Assembly: GCA_017882945.1 (NCBI GenBank)
Contig: JADGON010000190.1
Coordinates: 1-12,470, forward strand
DNA from: Acidimicrobiia bacterium
GTDB taxonomy: Bacteria; Actinomycetota; Acidimicrobiia; IMCC26256; JAENVU01
Length of the DNA stretch: 12,470 nucleotides
Reading direction: 5' to 3'
The notes beneath the pieces were generated by a model. That model searched no databases. It saw nothing but the letters and a program-made list of their open reading frames with translations, and was not told the DNA's origin. Made by a program: the position numbers and the translations under genes. This document shows positions 7,544-12,470 of the stretch, piece after piece. Position 1 is the first letter of the stretch; each line of letters starts with the position of its first letter.

Positions 7544-7888
7544 TTAGCGGCGCTTGGCCGCCTTGCGCTTGGCGGGGCGCTTCTTGGCTGCCTTGCGCTT
7601 GGCCGGAGCCTTGCGCTTGGTCGCCTTCTTCGCTGCCTTGCGCTTCGCCGGAGCCTTGCGCTTGGTCGCCTTCTTGGCTGCCTTGCGCTTGGCCGGAGCC
7701 TTGCGCTTGGTCGCCTTCTTGGCTGCCTTGCGCTTGGCCGGAGCCTTCCGCTTCGCTGCTTTGCGCTTGGCAGGAGCCTTACGCTTCGCTGCTTTGCGCT
7801 TCGCCGGAGCCTTCTTCGCTGCCTTGCGCTTGGCCGGAGCCTTGCGCTTGGCGGCTGCCTTGCGCGTGCTCTTCTTTGCCGGAGGCAC
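7544..7888 (-). CDS. Lysine/alanine-rich histone H1-like nucleoid protein (free-standing HU tail)
   Basis: The product (114 residues) consists almost only of Lys, Ala, Arg, Pro and some Thr, in repeats of KRKAPAKRKAAKKAT and shorter variants. Such tails bind DNA non-specifically through positive charge and compact the nucleoid; they resemble the C-terminal tails of actinobacterial HU proteins (HupB, HupS) and histone H1. There is no folded domain, no cysteine and no aromatic residue. Two GTG starts are possible. I prefer 7888, because AAAGGTGG lies 5 nt upstream, over 7897, which would add three residues but has its purine tract too close. The gene occupies the HU position of the conserved gltX-HU-fbiD-gpsA locus, but the HU domain itself is absent from this ORF. 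A degenerate HU-like ORF lies just upstream on the same strand. Tandem terminators follow. The long antisense reading frames over this region are an artefact of the repeats. Confidence 0.85.
   Translation of the reverse strand: MPPAKKSTRKAAAKRKAPAKRKAAKKAPAKRKAAKRKAPAKRKAAKRKAPAKRKAAKKATKRKAPAKRKAAKKATKRKAPAKRKAAKKATKRKAPAKRKAAKKRPAKRKAAKRR
7560..7860. repeat. 45-bp tandem repeats with 33- and 30-bp variants inside the histone-tail gene
   Basis: The plus-strand landmark GAGCC recurs at 7606, 7651, 7696 and 7741 (three exact 45-bp steps), then at 7774, 7807 and 7837 (33, 33 and 30 bp steps). All steps are multiples of three, so unit gain or loss keeps the frame. Repeats are near-identical at DNA level, which suggests recent slippage or recombination. 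Confidence 0.85.
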
Positions 7889-7910
7889 GGGTACCACCTT
7901 TCCTGGTTTG

Positions 7911-7951
7911 TCTCTCGGTCAGAGAACACCTGGCGCGATGAAGCGCCAGGT
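7911..7951 (-). terminator. Hairpins between HU-like ORF and histone-tail gene
   Basis: ACCTGGCGC (7928-7936) pairs perfectly with 7943-7951 across a 6-nt loop, beginning 3 bp after the stop of the HU-like ORF. A second short stem, TCTCT/AGAGA (7911-7915 with 7921-7925), follows on the minus strand, with a short T-rich run between. This reads as a terminator for a minus-strand transcript, or as a leader structure ahead of the histone-tail gene, whose start is only about 23 nt further on. Confidence 0.5.
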
Positions 7952-7954
7952 TCC

Positions 7955-8143
7955 TCAGTTCACGGCGGACGCGAAGTCGGCAGTTGCCGTGAGCTTCACG
8001 TCCTCTGATGCCGCGATCTCGAAGGCCTCAGCGGTCTGCATCTTGTGACCGGTGAAGGCCGCGCACTCGGTTCGGTGTGACGCACCGAAACCTGAAGGCG
8101 AACCCTTCTCGCCCCGCGCAACTGCCGCATTGCTGTGTTCCAT
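7955..8143 (-). pseudogene. Truncated, diverged HU-family DNA-binding protein (C-terminal two thirds)
   Basis: From ATG 8143 the ORF gives 62 residues that align without gaps to the C-terminal part of HU. Matches to E. coli HU-beta as I remember it include G18-F19-G20, E26, A28-A29, T31-G32, Q36-T37, I43-A44-A45, A53 and the terminal AVN: 14 identities over the last 37 residues. The residues that make HU bind DNA are lost: the arginines before and in the beta arm are now C27, F30 and H33, and the arm-tip N-P is K34-M35. The core phenylalanine after GFG is also replaced. The first 40 or so residues (helices 1-2) are not recognisable upstream. Third-position GC is about 73% overall and about 84% in the second half, by my count, so the frame was recently or is still coding. 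It lies in the same frame as the histone-tail gene, separated by two TGA codons. It may be a decaying gene or a small repurposed protein. Confidence 0.55.
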
Positions 8144-8179
8144 TACGTGCATCGAAACGTATTCACGCGCGAACGTCAA
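8144..8179 (-). promoter_or_regulatory. Possible promoter for the HU-like ORF, leaderless arrangement
   Basis: On the minus strand TTGACG (8179-8174) is followed after exactly 17 bp by TTCGAT (8156-8151), and the ATG comes 7 nt later. The -35 is close to consensus, but the -10 lacks the important second-position A. If used, transcription would start at or next to the ATG, as in actinobacterial leaderless genes. Confidence 0.3.
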
Positions 8180-8483
8180 GCATTTCCTGATTTCAACGGA
8201 CCTCGCGTCACGCGTTGTGATCGTTGTCGCGAGCACGTTCGCGTGCTGCAACGCATCACGTGAGCGCGAATCATTTCGCTCGTGCAACCCGCGCATCTCG
8301 TGCAACTGAACTCCACCCACTCTGTGTCTCGCTCGCTGTCGCATGGCGTACACGCAAGTGTTGCGCGTAGAAAGCGTGACACAACTTGGTGTTCTTGTGG
8401 CGGATACTTACGCTTTGCGCGGTGTTTGACCCCACACGAACAACACTGCGACCACATTGCAGAACGAGCGAAGAGGACGTTGC
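8144..8483. other. Low-GC stretch without a recognisable gene
   Basis: Bases 8101-8460 are about 56% GC by hand count, against roughly 65-70% around them. None of the overlapping short ORFs on either strand looks coding. It holds a 10-bp direct repeat CTCGTGCAAC (8279-8288 and 8297-8306, 18 bp apart). It also holds a stem AGCACG/CGTGCT (8232-8247, loop TTCG) and a nested stem CTCGCG/CGCGAG (8202-8207 with 8228-8233). It must contain the promoter of the gene at 8484, and probably the lost N-terminal half of the HU gene lay here. Confidence 0.5.
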
Positions 8484-8708
8484 ATGAACGACGCGCAGCT
8501 CATTGACGGTCGCTACGACGCGTTCATCCTGTGGGTCGATGCACGTGACGACGGTCGTGTGGCGTTCGATCTCACCATCACCACGGGTGTGCACAAGGGC
8601 GAGGTGATCACCGTTCTCGCCCGTTCCCGCGCCGATCCGATCGCGCTCGTCGGACTTCCGTGCACGCTCGTCGTGGAGCAGGGCGAGCCCCGCGTCGAGC
8701 TCTCGTGA
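8484..8708 (+). CDS. Small unknown protein, predicted all-beta
   Basis: This 74-residue protein is not one I can name. It alternates hydrophobic and polar residues in strand-like runs (DAFILWV, RVAFDLTIT, GEVITVLA, CTLVVEQG) with a central GVHKGEV turn, suggesting a small beta-barrel of OB-like type. There is no signal peptide, no membrane helix and a single cysteine. ATG 8484 is supported by GAGGA (8473-8477) 6 nt upstream; an in-frame ATG at 8457 lies before this site and is less likely. Codon use is GC-rich, unlike the low-GC stretch before it, which supports real coding. It is monocistronic and converges on the tRNA genes. Confidence 0.75.
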   Translation: MNDAQLIDGRYDAFILWVDARDDGRVAFDLTITTGVHKGEVITVLARSRADPIALVGLPCTLVVEQGEPRVELS

Positions 8709-8720
8709 TCCCCAAGATCT

Positions 8721-8765
8721 CCGGAGCGCGACCGCCGGGCAGTCGAGTGCTGCGGAGCGCTCCGG
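8721..8765 (+). terminator. Long-loop inverted repeat after the small gene
   Basis: CCGGAGCGC (8721-8729) and GCGCTCCGG (8757-8765) are exact complements. A 27-nt loop between them has a further small GCAG/CTGC pairing. It begins 12 bp after the stop at 8708. No T-run follows, so it is only a candidate terminator. Confidence 0.4.
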
Positions 8766-8781
8766 CGGGCGGACGCGGCGA

Positions 8782-8810
8782 CGCCGCCGAACCTGGGAGG
8801 GTCGGCGGCG
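8782..8810 (-). terminator. Hairpin just downstream of tRNA-Glu
   Basis: A perfect 9-bp stem (8782-8790 with 8802-8810) and an 11-nt loop start 4 nt beyond the encoded CCA of tRNA-Glu on the minus strand. It is the likely end or processing stop of the gltX-tRNA transcript, although no U-run follows. Confidence 0.5.
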
Positions 8811-8814
8811 CTCC

Positions 8815-8890
8815 TGGTAGCCCCGAGCAGATTCGAACTGCCGTTACCGCCTTGAGAGGGCGGCGTCCTAGGCCACTAGACGACGGGGCC
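8815..8890 (-). tRNA. tRNA-Glu(CTC), CCA encoded
   Basis: The cloverleaf folds fully: acceptor GGCCCCG with CGGGGCT (first pair G-U), anticodon stem CCGCC/GGCGG with loop CTCTCAA giving anticodon CTC, and T arm GGCAG/CTGCT around TTCGAAT. Discriminator A is at 8818 and the 3' CCA is encoded at 8817-8815. It reads the GAG codon. It follows tRNA-Gln by 54 bp and is probably on the same transcript as gltX. Confidence 0.95.
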
Positions 8891-8944
8891 TCACTGTCCT
8901 CCGGGCACCCGTCCCCCCGGTGGGGAGAGCTGCCCTTCGGCTCG

Positions 8945-9016
8945 CTCGGGGGGGAGGACTCGAACCCCCAATAACGGGACCAGAACCCGTTGTGTTACCG
9001 ATTACACCACCCCCGA
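8945..9016 (-). tRNA. tRNA-Gln(CTG), CCA not encoded
   Basis: The acceptor TCGGGGG pairs with CCCCCGA. The anticodon stem ACGGG/CCCGT holds loop TTCTGGT with anticodon CTG. The T arm is GGGGG/CCTCC around TTCGAGT. U1-A72 and discriminator G73 are typical tRNA-Gln identity elements. The next three bases are CGA, so CCA must be added by nucleotidyltransferase. Its 5' end is 15 nt after the gltX stop codon. Confidence 0.94.
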
Positions 9017-9031
9017 ATGGGAGAGCCGATC

Positions 9032-10489
9032 TTAGCTTGCGGGGCTCTCGGGATCCGACCCGACCCGGTCGCGGGCGGCGGTGAGCCGGGCGACACTTCG
9101 CTGCCGCCCGAGGAGATGGATCGCGTCGAACAGCGGGAGACCCGAGCGCCGACCTTCGACCGCGGTGTAGAGCAACGGCATCACCTTGCGGGGCTTGATC
9201 CCGAGCGCCTCGATCGGCGGACGCACATCGGTGAGCTCGACCGTCCACTCGCACGTCTCGAGGTGAGCGATCACCGCGTCGAGGACCGCAGCGGCGCGCT
9301 CGGTCTTGGCGAGTGCATCGCCCCAGTCGATCGGGTCGGGCGTGAACTCCTCATCCGCCACGAACAGGAACTCGGCCATGTCGACGAGCGCAGTGATCGT
9401 CGCGGCGCGCTCTTGTCCGATTCGGGCGACCTCGCGTGCGGAAGCGGGATCAACGCGGTCACCCCATCGGGCCGTCGCCGCATCGAAGATCTGCGCCGCA
9501 AGACCATCGAGCGGAAGCGCACGGATGTACTCGCCGTTGAGCCAATCGAGCTTCTTGTAGTCGAAGAACGCGGCCGAGTGCGTCACGCGATCGAGGTCGA
9601 ACTCGGCGACCACCTCGTCCTTCGTGAGCACTTCCCTCCCGTCTGCCGGCGCCCACCCGAGCAGTGCGAGGTAGTTGACGAGTGCGTCGGGGAGGTAGCC
9701 GCGGTCGCGGAAGTCCTCGAGCGCGACGGCACCGTGACGCTTGGAGAGCTTCGCTCGATCCGCTCCCACGAGCAGCGGGAGATGGCCGAACTCGAGGGGG
9801 GCGGTGTAGCCCAGGGCGTTGCGCAGCGCGAGGACCCGATGCGTCGAATCGAGCAGGTCCTCGCCCCGGATGACGTGCGTGATCTCCATCTCGGCGTCAT
9901 CCACCGCGTTGGCCAGGAAGAACACGGGACTGCTGTCGGAGCGGACGATCACGAAGTCCGAGACCGTGGACCACTCGACGGTGACCTCGCCGCGAACGAG
10001 ATCCGTGAACGTGCTGACCCCGGTGTCGGGGGTGCGGAACCGCACCGAACGCGGCCTCCCCTCCGACACGCGCTCGGCCCGCTGGGCATCGGTCAGGTCG
10101 CGGCAGCGGCCGTCGTAGCCGGGCGGGCGGCCCGCTTTCATCGCCGCGTCGCCGCGGGCCTTGACCTCCTCCGGGGTGCAGAAGCACTCGTAGGCCCGGC
10201 CGGACTGGAGCAGCCGGCCCGCGGCGGCCGCGTACCGATCGAGGCGGTCGCCCTGCAGATACGGGCCCTCGTCCCAGTCGAGGCCGAGCCAGCGCAGGGT
10301 GTCCTGGATGCCGACGATCCATTCGCCACGCGACCGCGCCGCGTCCGTGTCCTCGATGCGCAGCACGAACGTGCCGCCGTGATGCCTCGCGTAGAGCCAG
10401 TTGAAGAGGGCTGTACGCGCCCCCCCGACGTGCAGGTAGCCAGTCGGTGCCGGCGCGAACCTGACCCGAACGTTTCCGGGATCGCTCAC
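9032..10489 (-). CDS. gltX: Glutamyl-tRNA synthetase (class I), probably non-discriminating
   Basis: The 485-residue enzyme attaches glutamate to tRNA-Glu, with ATP, in the cytosol. The HIGH-type motif is HVGG (H20-G23) within FAPAPTGYLHVGG; the KMSKS-type motif is KLSKR (247-251). The RIEDTD motif and GEDLL block are present. The zinc-type cluster has C-F-C and, 24 residues later, a third cysteine, but R replaces the usual histidine after it. An alpha-helical anticodon-binding domain fills the C-terminal third. The GTG start overlaps the stop of the upstream unknown gene by 4 nt (GTGA). tRNA-Gln and tRNA-Glu genes follow directly. In actinobacteria that lack GlnRS this enzyme also glutamylates tRNA-Gln for GatCAB to amidate. 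That role is inferred here from family and context. Confidence 0.96.
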   Translation of the reverse strand: MSDPGNVRVRFAPAPTGYLHVGGARTALFNWLYARHHGGTFVLRIEDTDAARSRGEWIVGIQDTLRWLGLDWDEGPYLQGDRLDRYAAAAGRLLQSGRAYECFCTPEEVKARGDAAMKAGRPPGYDGRCRDLTDAQRAERVSEGRPRSVRFRTPDTGVSTFTDLVRGEVTVEWSTVSDFVIVRSDSSPVFFLANAVDDAEMEITHVIRGEDLLDSTHRVLALRNALGYTAPLEFGHLPLLVGADRAKLSKRHGAVALEDFRDRGYLPDALVNYLALLGWAPADGREVLTKDEVVAEFDLDRVTHSAAFFDYKKLDWLNGEYIRALPLDGLAAQIFDAATARWGDRVDPASAREVARIGQERAATITALVDMAEFLFVADEEFTPDPIDWGDALAKTERAAAVLDAVIAHLETCEWTVELTDVRPPIEALGIKPRKVMPLLYTAVEGRRSGLPLFDAIHLLGRQRSVARLTAARDRVGSDPESPAS

Positions 10490-11178
10490 GCAGGGTCGGG
10501 AGCGGAGCCGCCGGCCGGCTGACCATCGGACTCGGCGACCGCCTCGGACTCGTCCACTGCTGCGGGCTCGCCCTCGACTTCGGGTTCGTCGTCGGGGTCG
10601 CCCTCCCCGATGTCCACCGCCTCACCCTCTTCGGCCGCAGCCGCCTCCTCGGCGGCGCGCGCCATCGCCTCGCGCACGATCGCGAGGTGCTCGGGCAGCT
10701 CGGAGGGCGGAAGTCGGAGCAATCCGGTGCTCACCGTGTCCACGACCGCCCGGCAGACGACGTAGTCGTGCGCCGCGGCCCGCACGACGTCCGGCCGCCA
10801 GCTCCGCACATCTTCCGGCGCGTCGCCGTGGTAGCCGAGCAGCTCCATCGCGAAATCGACGTCGGTGATGGTCGGAGCCCGGCCGAACGTGGCCGCCCGC
10901 TTCATCGCGATCGCGGCCACGACCGCGATCGCGTCGTCCGAGCGCTCATGGGGCTCGAGCTGCATGCGGTCGCGCGCCCGGTTCGCGAGCGTGAGCGCGT
11001 AGCCCACGTTCGGGCCCGGTGACCCAAGGAGCGCACCCTTCGGTTGCAGGGCACCCAGCTCGCCCGGCCGGTTCGCACGCCACGAGCCGGACGGCGGCAT
11101 GTGGCTGCCGGGGGCGAGGTTGGTCTCCTGGCGAGGTTCCTCGTCCAGGGTGAGCGGAACGTACGGGTCGGTGGGCAC
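10486..11178 (-). CDS. Conserved-looking protein of unknown function between cimA and gltX
   Basis: The 230-residue product has three parts. Residues 1-30 are polar and probably disordered. The middle (about 31-165) looks folded, with GSWRANRPGELG, a SPGPNVGYALTLA block, a mostly helical stretch and repeated R and H residues. The last 60 residues are low-complexity and very acidic (Glu, Asp, Ala, Gly), likely disordered. I recall similar proteins as unnamed conserved hypotheticals in actinobacteria but know no function. GTG 11178 starts 9 nt after the cimA stop, and the ORF overlaps the gltX start by 4 nt, so it is firmly embedded in a cimA-gltX operon. The acidic tail could mediate protein binding. 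No membrane segment or catalytic motif is visible. An alternative start at the internal M27 would remove only the variable N-terminus. Confidence 0.85.
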   Translation of the reverse strand: MPTDPYVPLTLDEEPRQETNLAPGSHMPPSGSWRANRPGELGALQPKGALLGSPGPNVGYALTLANRARDRMQLEPHERSDDAIAVVAAIAMKRAATFGRAPTITDVDFAMELLGYHGDAPEDVRSWRPDVVRAAAHDYVVCRAVVDTVSTGLLRLPPSELPEHLAIVREAMARAAEEAAAAEEGEAVDIGEGDPDDEPEVEGEPAAVDESEAVAESDGQPAGGSAPDPA

Positions 11179-11187
11179 GATTGGTTG

Positions 11188-12470
11188 CTACCCGCGAGAC
11201 GAGGCTCGGAGCAAGCCATAGATCAGGGAGTCGGACAATGCCTGCCAGCTCGCCTCGATGATGTTCTCGCTGACGCCGATGGTGGTCCACGACTCTTCGC
11301 CGTCCGTGGTGTCGAGCAGCACGCGGGTGATCGCCCCGGTTCCGTGCTGGGTGTCGAGGACCCGCACCTTGTAATCGGTGAGGTGGACCCGGTCGAGCGC
11401 CGGATACCGGCCGTCGAGCGCGTCGCGCAGGGCGCGGTCGAGGGCGTTCACCGGTCCGTTGCCCTCGGCGACCGCGATCCGCCGCTCGTCGCCAATGTGC
11501 AGCTTGATCGTCGCCTCGGTGGTGACCCCACCCGGCGTCACGTCCGCCTTCAGATCATCGGTGATGACCCGGAAGCTCTCAACGTGGAAGAAGTCCTGCT
11601 GCCAACCGGAGGCGCGACGCATCAGCAGCTCGAGCGACGCGTCCGCGACCTCGAAGTGGTAGCCCTCGTGCTCGAGGTGCTTGAGCGTGTCCACGACCTC
11701 GTTGATCGTCGGGCCGTCGAGCTCGATCCCGAGCTCCTGGGCCTTCAGCACGATCGTGGACTTCCCCGCCATCTCCGACATCACGAAGCGGGTGCCGTTG
11801 CCGACGGAGTCCGGGACGACGTGCTCGTACGCGTCCGGACGCTTGATGATCGCGCTGACGTGCAGGCCGGCCTTGTGCGCGAACGCGGAGGTCCCCACGT
11901 ACGCGGCTTGCGGATTCAGCGCCATGTTGACCAGCTCGGCGACGTGGTGCGCGACCGGAGTCAGGCGCTCGAGCCGACCCGGCGGGAGCGTCTCCACGCC
12001 CATCTTCACCGAGAGGTTCGGGATGATCGTGGTGAGGTTGCAATTGCCGGTGCGCTCGCCGTACCCGTTGATGGTGCCCTGGACCTGGGTCGCGCCGCCG
12101 CGCACGCCCGCCAACGCGTTGGCGACGCCGCAGCCGGTGTCGTCGTGCAGGTGCACGCCGATCGCGATGTCGGCGCCGAGGTAGTCCACGACCTCGTTGA
12201 CGATGTGCTCCACCTCGTGCGGCAGCGCCCCACCGTTCGTGTCGCAGAGGACCAGACGATCCGCACCGACCTGTGCCGCGCCTTCCAGCACGCGGAGGCT
12301 GAACTCAGGGTTGCGCTTGTACCCGTCGAAGAAGTGCTCCGCATCGAAGAGGACTTCGAGCCCACGGCCCTTCAGGTACTCGATCGAGTCGGTCACCATG
12401 GCGACGCCTTCGTCGAGCGTGGTGCCGAGTGCCTCGAGCACGTGGTAGTCCCAGCACTTCCCGACGATGC
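11188..12470 (-). CDS. cimA: (R)-citramalate synthase, C-terminal 427 residues (5' end off window)
   Basis: The frame is open to the right edge, so about 100 N-terminal residues, including the first metal ligand and acyl-CoA site, are missing. The visible part starts IVGKCWDYHVLEALGTT and has DAEHFFDG, LCDTNGG, the metal-binding HLHDDTGCGVAN and NGYGERTGNCNL, all typical of the DRE-TIM metallolyase family. Citramalate synthase condenses pyruvate and acetyl-CoA as the first step of the threonine-independent isoleucine route. The HKAGLHVSAI block, then the C-terminal LeuA-type regulatory domain with a YKVRVLD and a GVSENIIEASWQAL stretch, match citramalate synthase rather than 2-isopropylmalate synthase. 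The regulatory domain is where isoleucine feedback would act. It leads the minus-strand operon into the unknown gene and gltX. Confidence 0.9.
   Translation of the reverse strand, partial: IVGKCWDYHVLEALGTTLDEGVAMVTDSIEYLKGRGLEVLFDAEHFFDGYKRNPEFSLRVLEGAAQVGADRLVLCDTNGGALPHEVEHIVNEVVDYLGADIAIGVHLHDDTGCGVANALAGVRGGATQVQGTINGYGERTGNCNLTTIIPNLSVKMGVETLPPGRLERLTPVAHHVAELVNMALNPQAAYVGTSAFAHKAGLHVSAIIKRPDAYEHVVPDSVGNGTRFVMSEMAGKSTIVLKAQELGIELDGPTINEVVDTLKHLEHEGYHFEVADASLELLMRRASGWQQDFFHVESFRVITDDLKADVTPGGVTTEATIKLHIGDERRIAVAEGNGPVNALDRALRDALDGRYPALDRVHLTDYKVRVLDTQHGTGAITRVLLDTTDGEESWTTIGVSENIIEASWQALSDSLIYGLLRASSRG

Noticed and set aside
7544..7888. Tandem repeats considered as a CRISPR array or other non-coding array
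   Set aside because: There are no unique spacers, and unit lengths are multiples of three that encode a uniform KA/KR-rich protein.
7367..8048. Long plus-strand ORFs rich in Leu, Ala and Arg over the histone-tail region (7367-8008 and 7554-8048)
   Set aside because: They are antisense readings of the lysine-rich repeats, have no Shine-Dalgarno and carry no domain; the minus-strand KRKAPAK frame explains the repeats.
8202..8247. Nested hairpins in the low-GC stretch considered as a riboswitch or structured RNA
   Set aside because: No known riboswitch consensus is recognisable, and stems of 4-6 bp are common by chance; kept only as a note on the region.
8052..8594. Short ORFs on both strands in the low-GC stretch (8052-8309, 8282-8506, 8176-8457, 8271-8594)
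   Set aside because: They overlap each other, lack ribosome sites and show no coding-like third-position bias; Cys/Arg/Ser-rich composition looks random.
8990..10522. 510-codon plus-strand ORF opposite gltX
   Set aside because: It spans the tRNA-Gln gene and mirrors gltX, whose motifs are unmistakable.

Overview
The window is high-GC DNA (about 65-70% by eye, with one dip to about 56%). GTG and TTG starts are frequent and many genes overlap or abut. Gene content points to an actinobacterium, probably a deep-branching one such as Acidimicrobiia: a coenzyme F420 gene (fbiD/cofC), a lysine-rich histone-like protein, and a glutamyl-tRNA synthetase gene leading into tRNA-Gln and tRNA-Glu. This placement is inference from gene content; no rRNA or other marker is present.

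Layout, left to right. (1) The 5' end of a P-II nitrogen regulator gene on the minus strand (1-110) faces away from a large GH38 alpha-mannosidase gene on the plus strand (253-3030). A perfect 16-bp inverted repeat (3061-3099) closes the mannosidase gene. (2) A tightly packed minus-strand operon, plsC -> gpsA -> unknown gene (5989 down to 3109), has a 4-nt overlap between plsC and gpsA and a 2-nt gap after gpsA. It makes glycerol-3-phosphate and handles acyl transfer for phospholipid synthesis. (3) Divergent from plsC, with starts only about 30 nt apart, fbiD/cofC and a LmbE/PIG-L-type deacetylase gene run on the plus strand (6021-7473). (4) A strong hairpin pair separates them from a minus-strand lysine/alanine-rich histone-tail-like gene built on 45-bp repeats (7544-7888). 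Just upstream of it is a 62-residue ORF that I read as the C-terminal two thirds of an HU protein with its DNA-binding residues lost (7955-8143). (5) A 340-bp low-GC stretch precedes a small unknown plus-strand gene (8484-8708). (6) A minus-strand translation and amino-acid cluster fills the rest: cimA (partial) -> unknown gene -> gltX -> tRNA-Gln(CTG) -> tRNA-Glu(CTC).

The order gltX, tRNAs, HU, fbiD, gpsA matches the conserved mycobacterial locus as I remember it (gltX, tRNAs, leuC, leuD, hupB, mutT1, ppk, fbiD, gpdA2, ddlA). In mycobacteria and Streptomyces the HU protein there (HupB/HupS) fuses an HU domain to a lysine-rich tail. Here leuCD and ddlA are absent. The HU gene appears split into a degenerate HU domain and a free-standing tail gene, in the same frame but separated by two stop codons and a hairpin. 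This split nucleoid-protein locus is the most interesting thing in the window. Nothing here looks like a defence system, transposon, prophage or CRISPR array.
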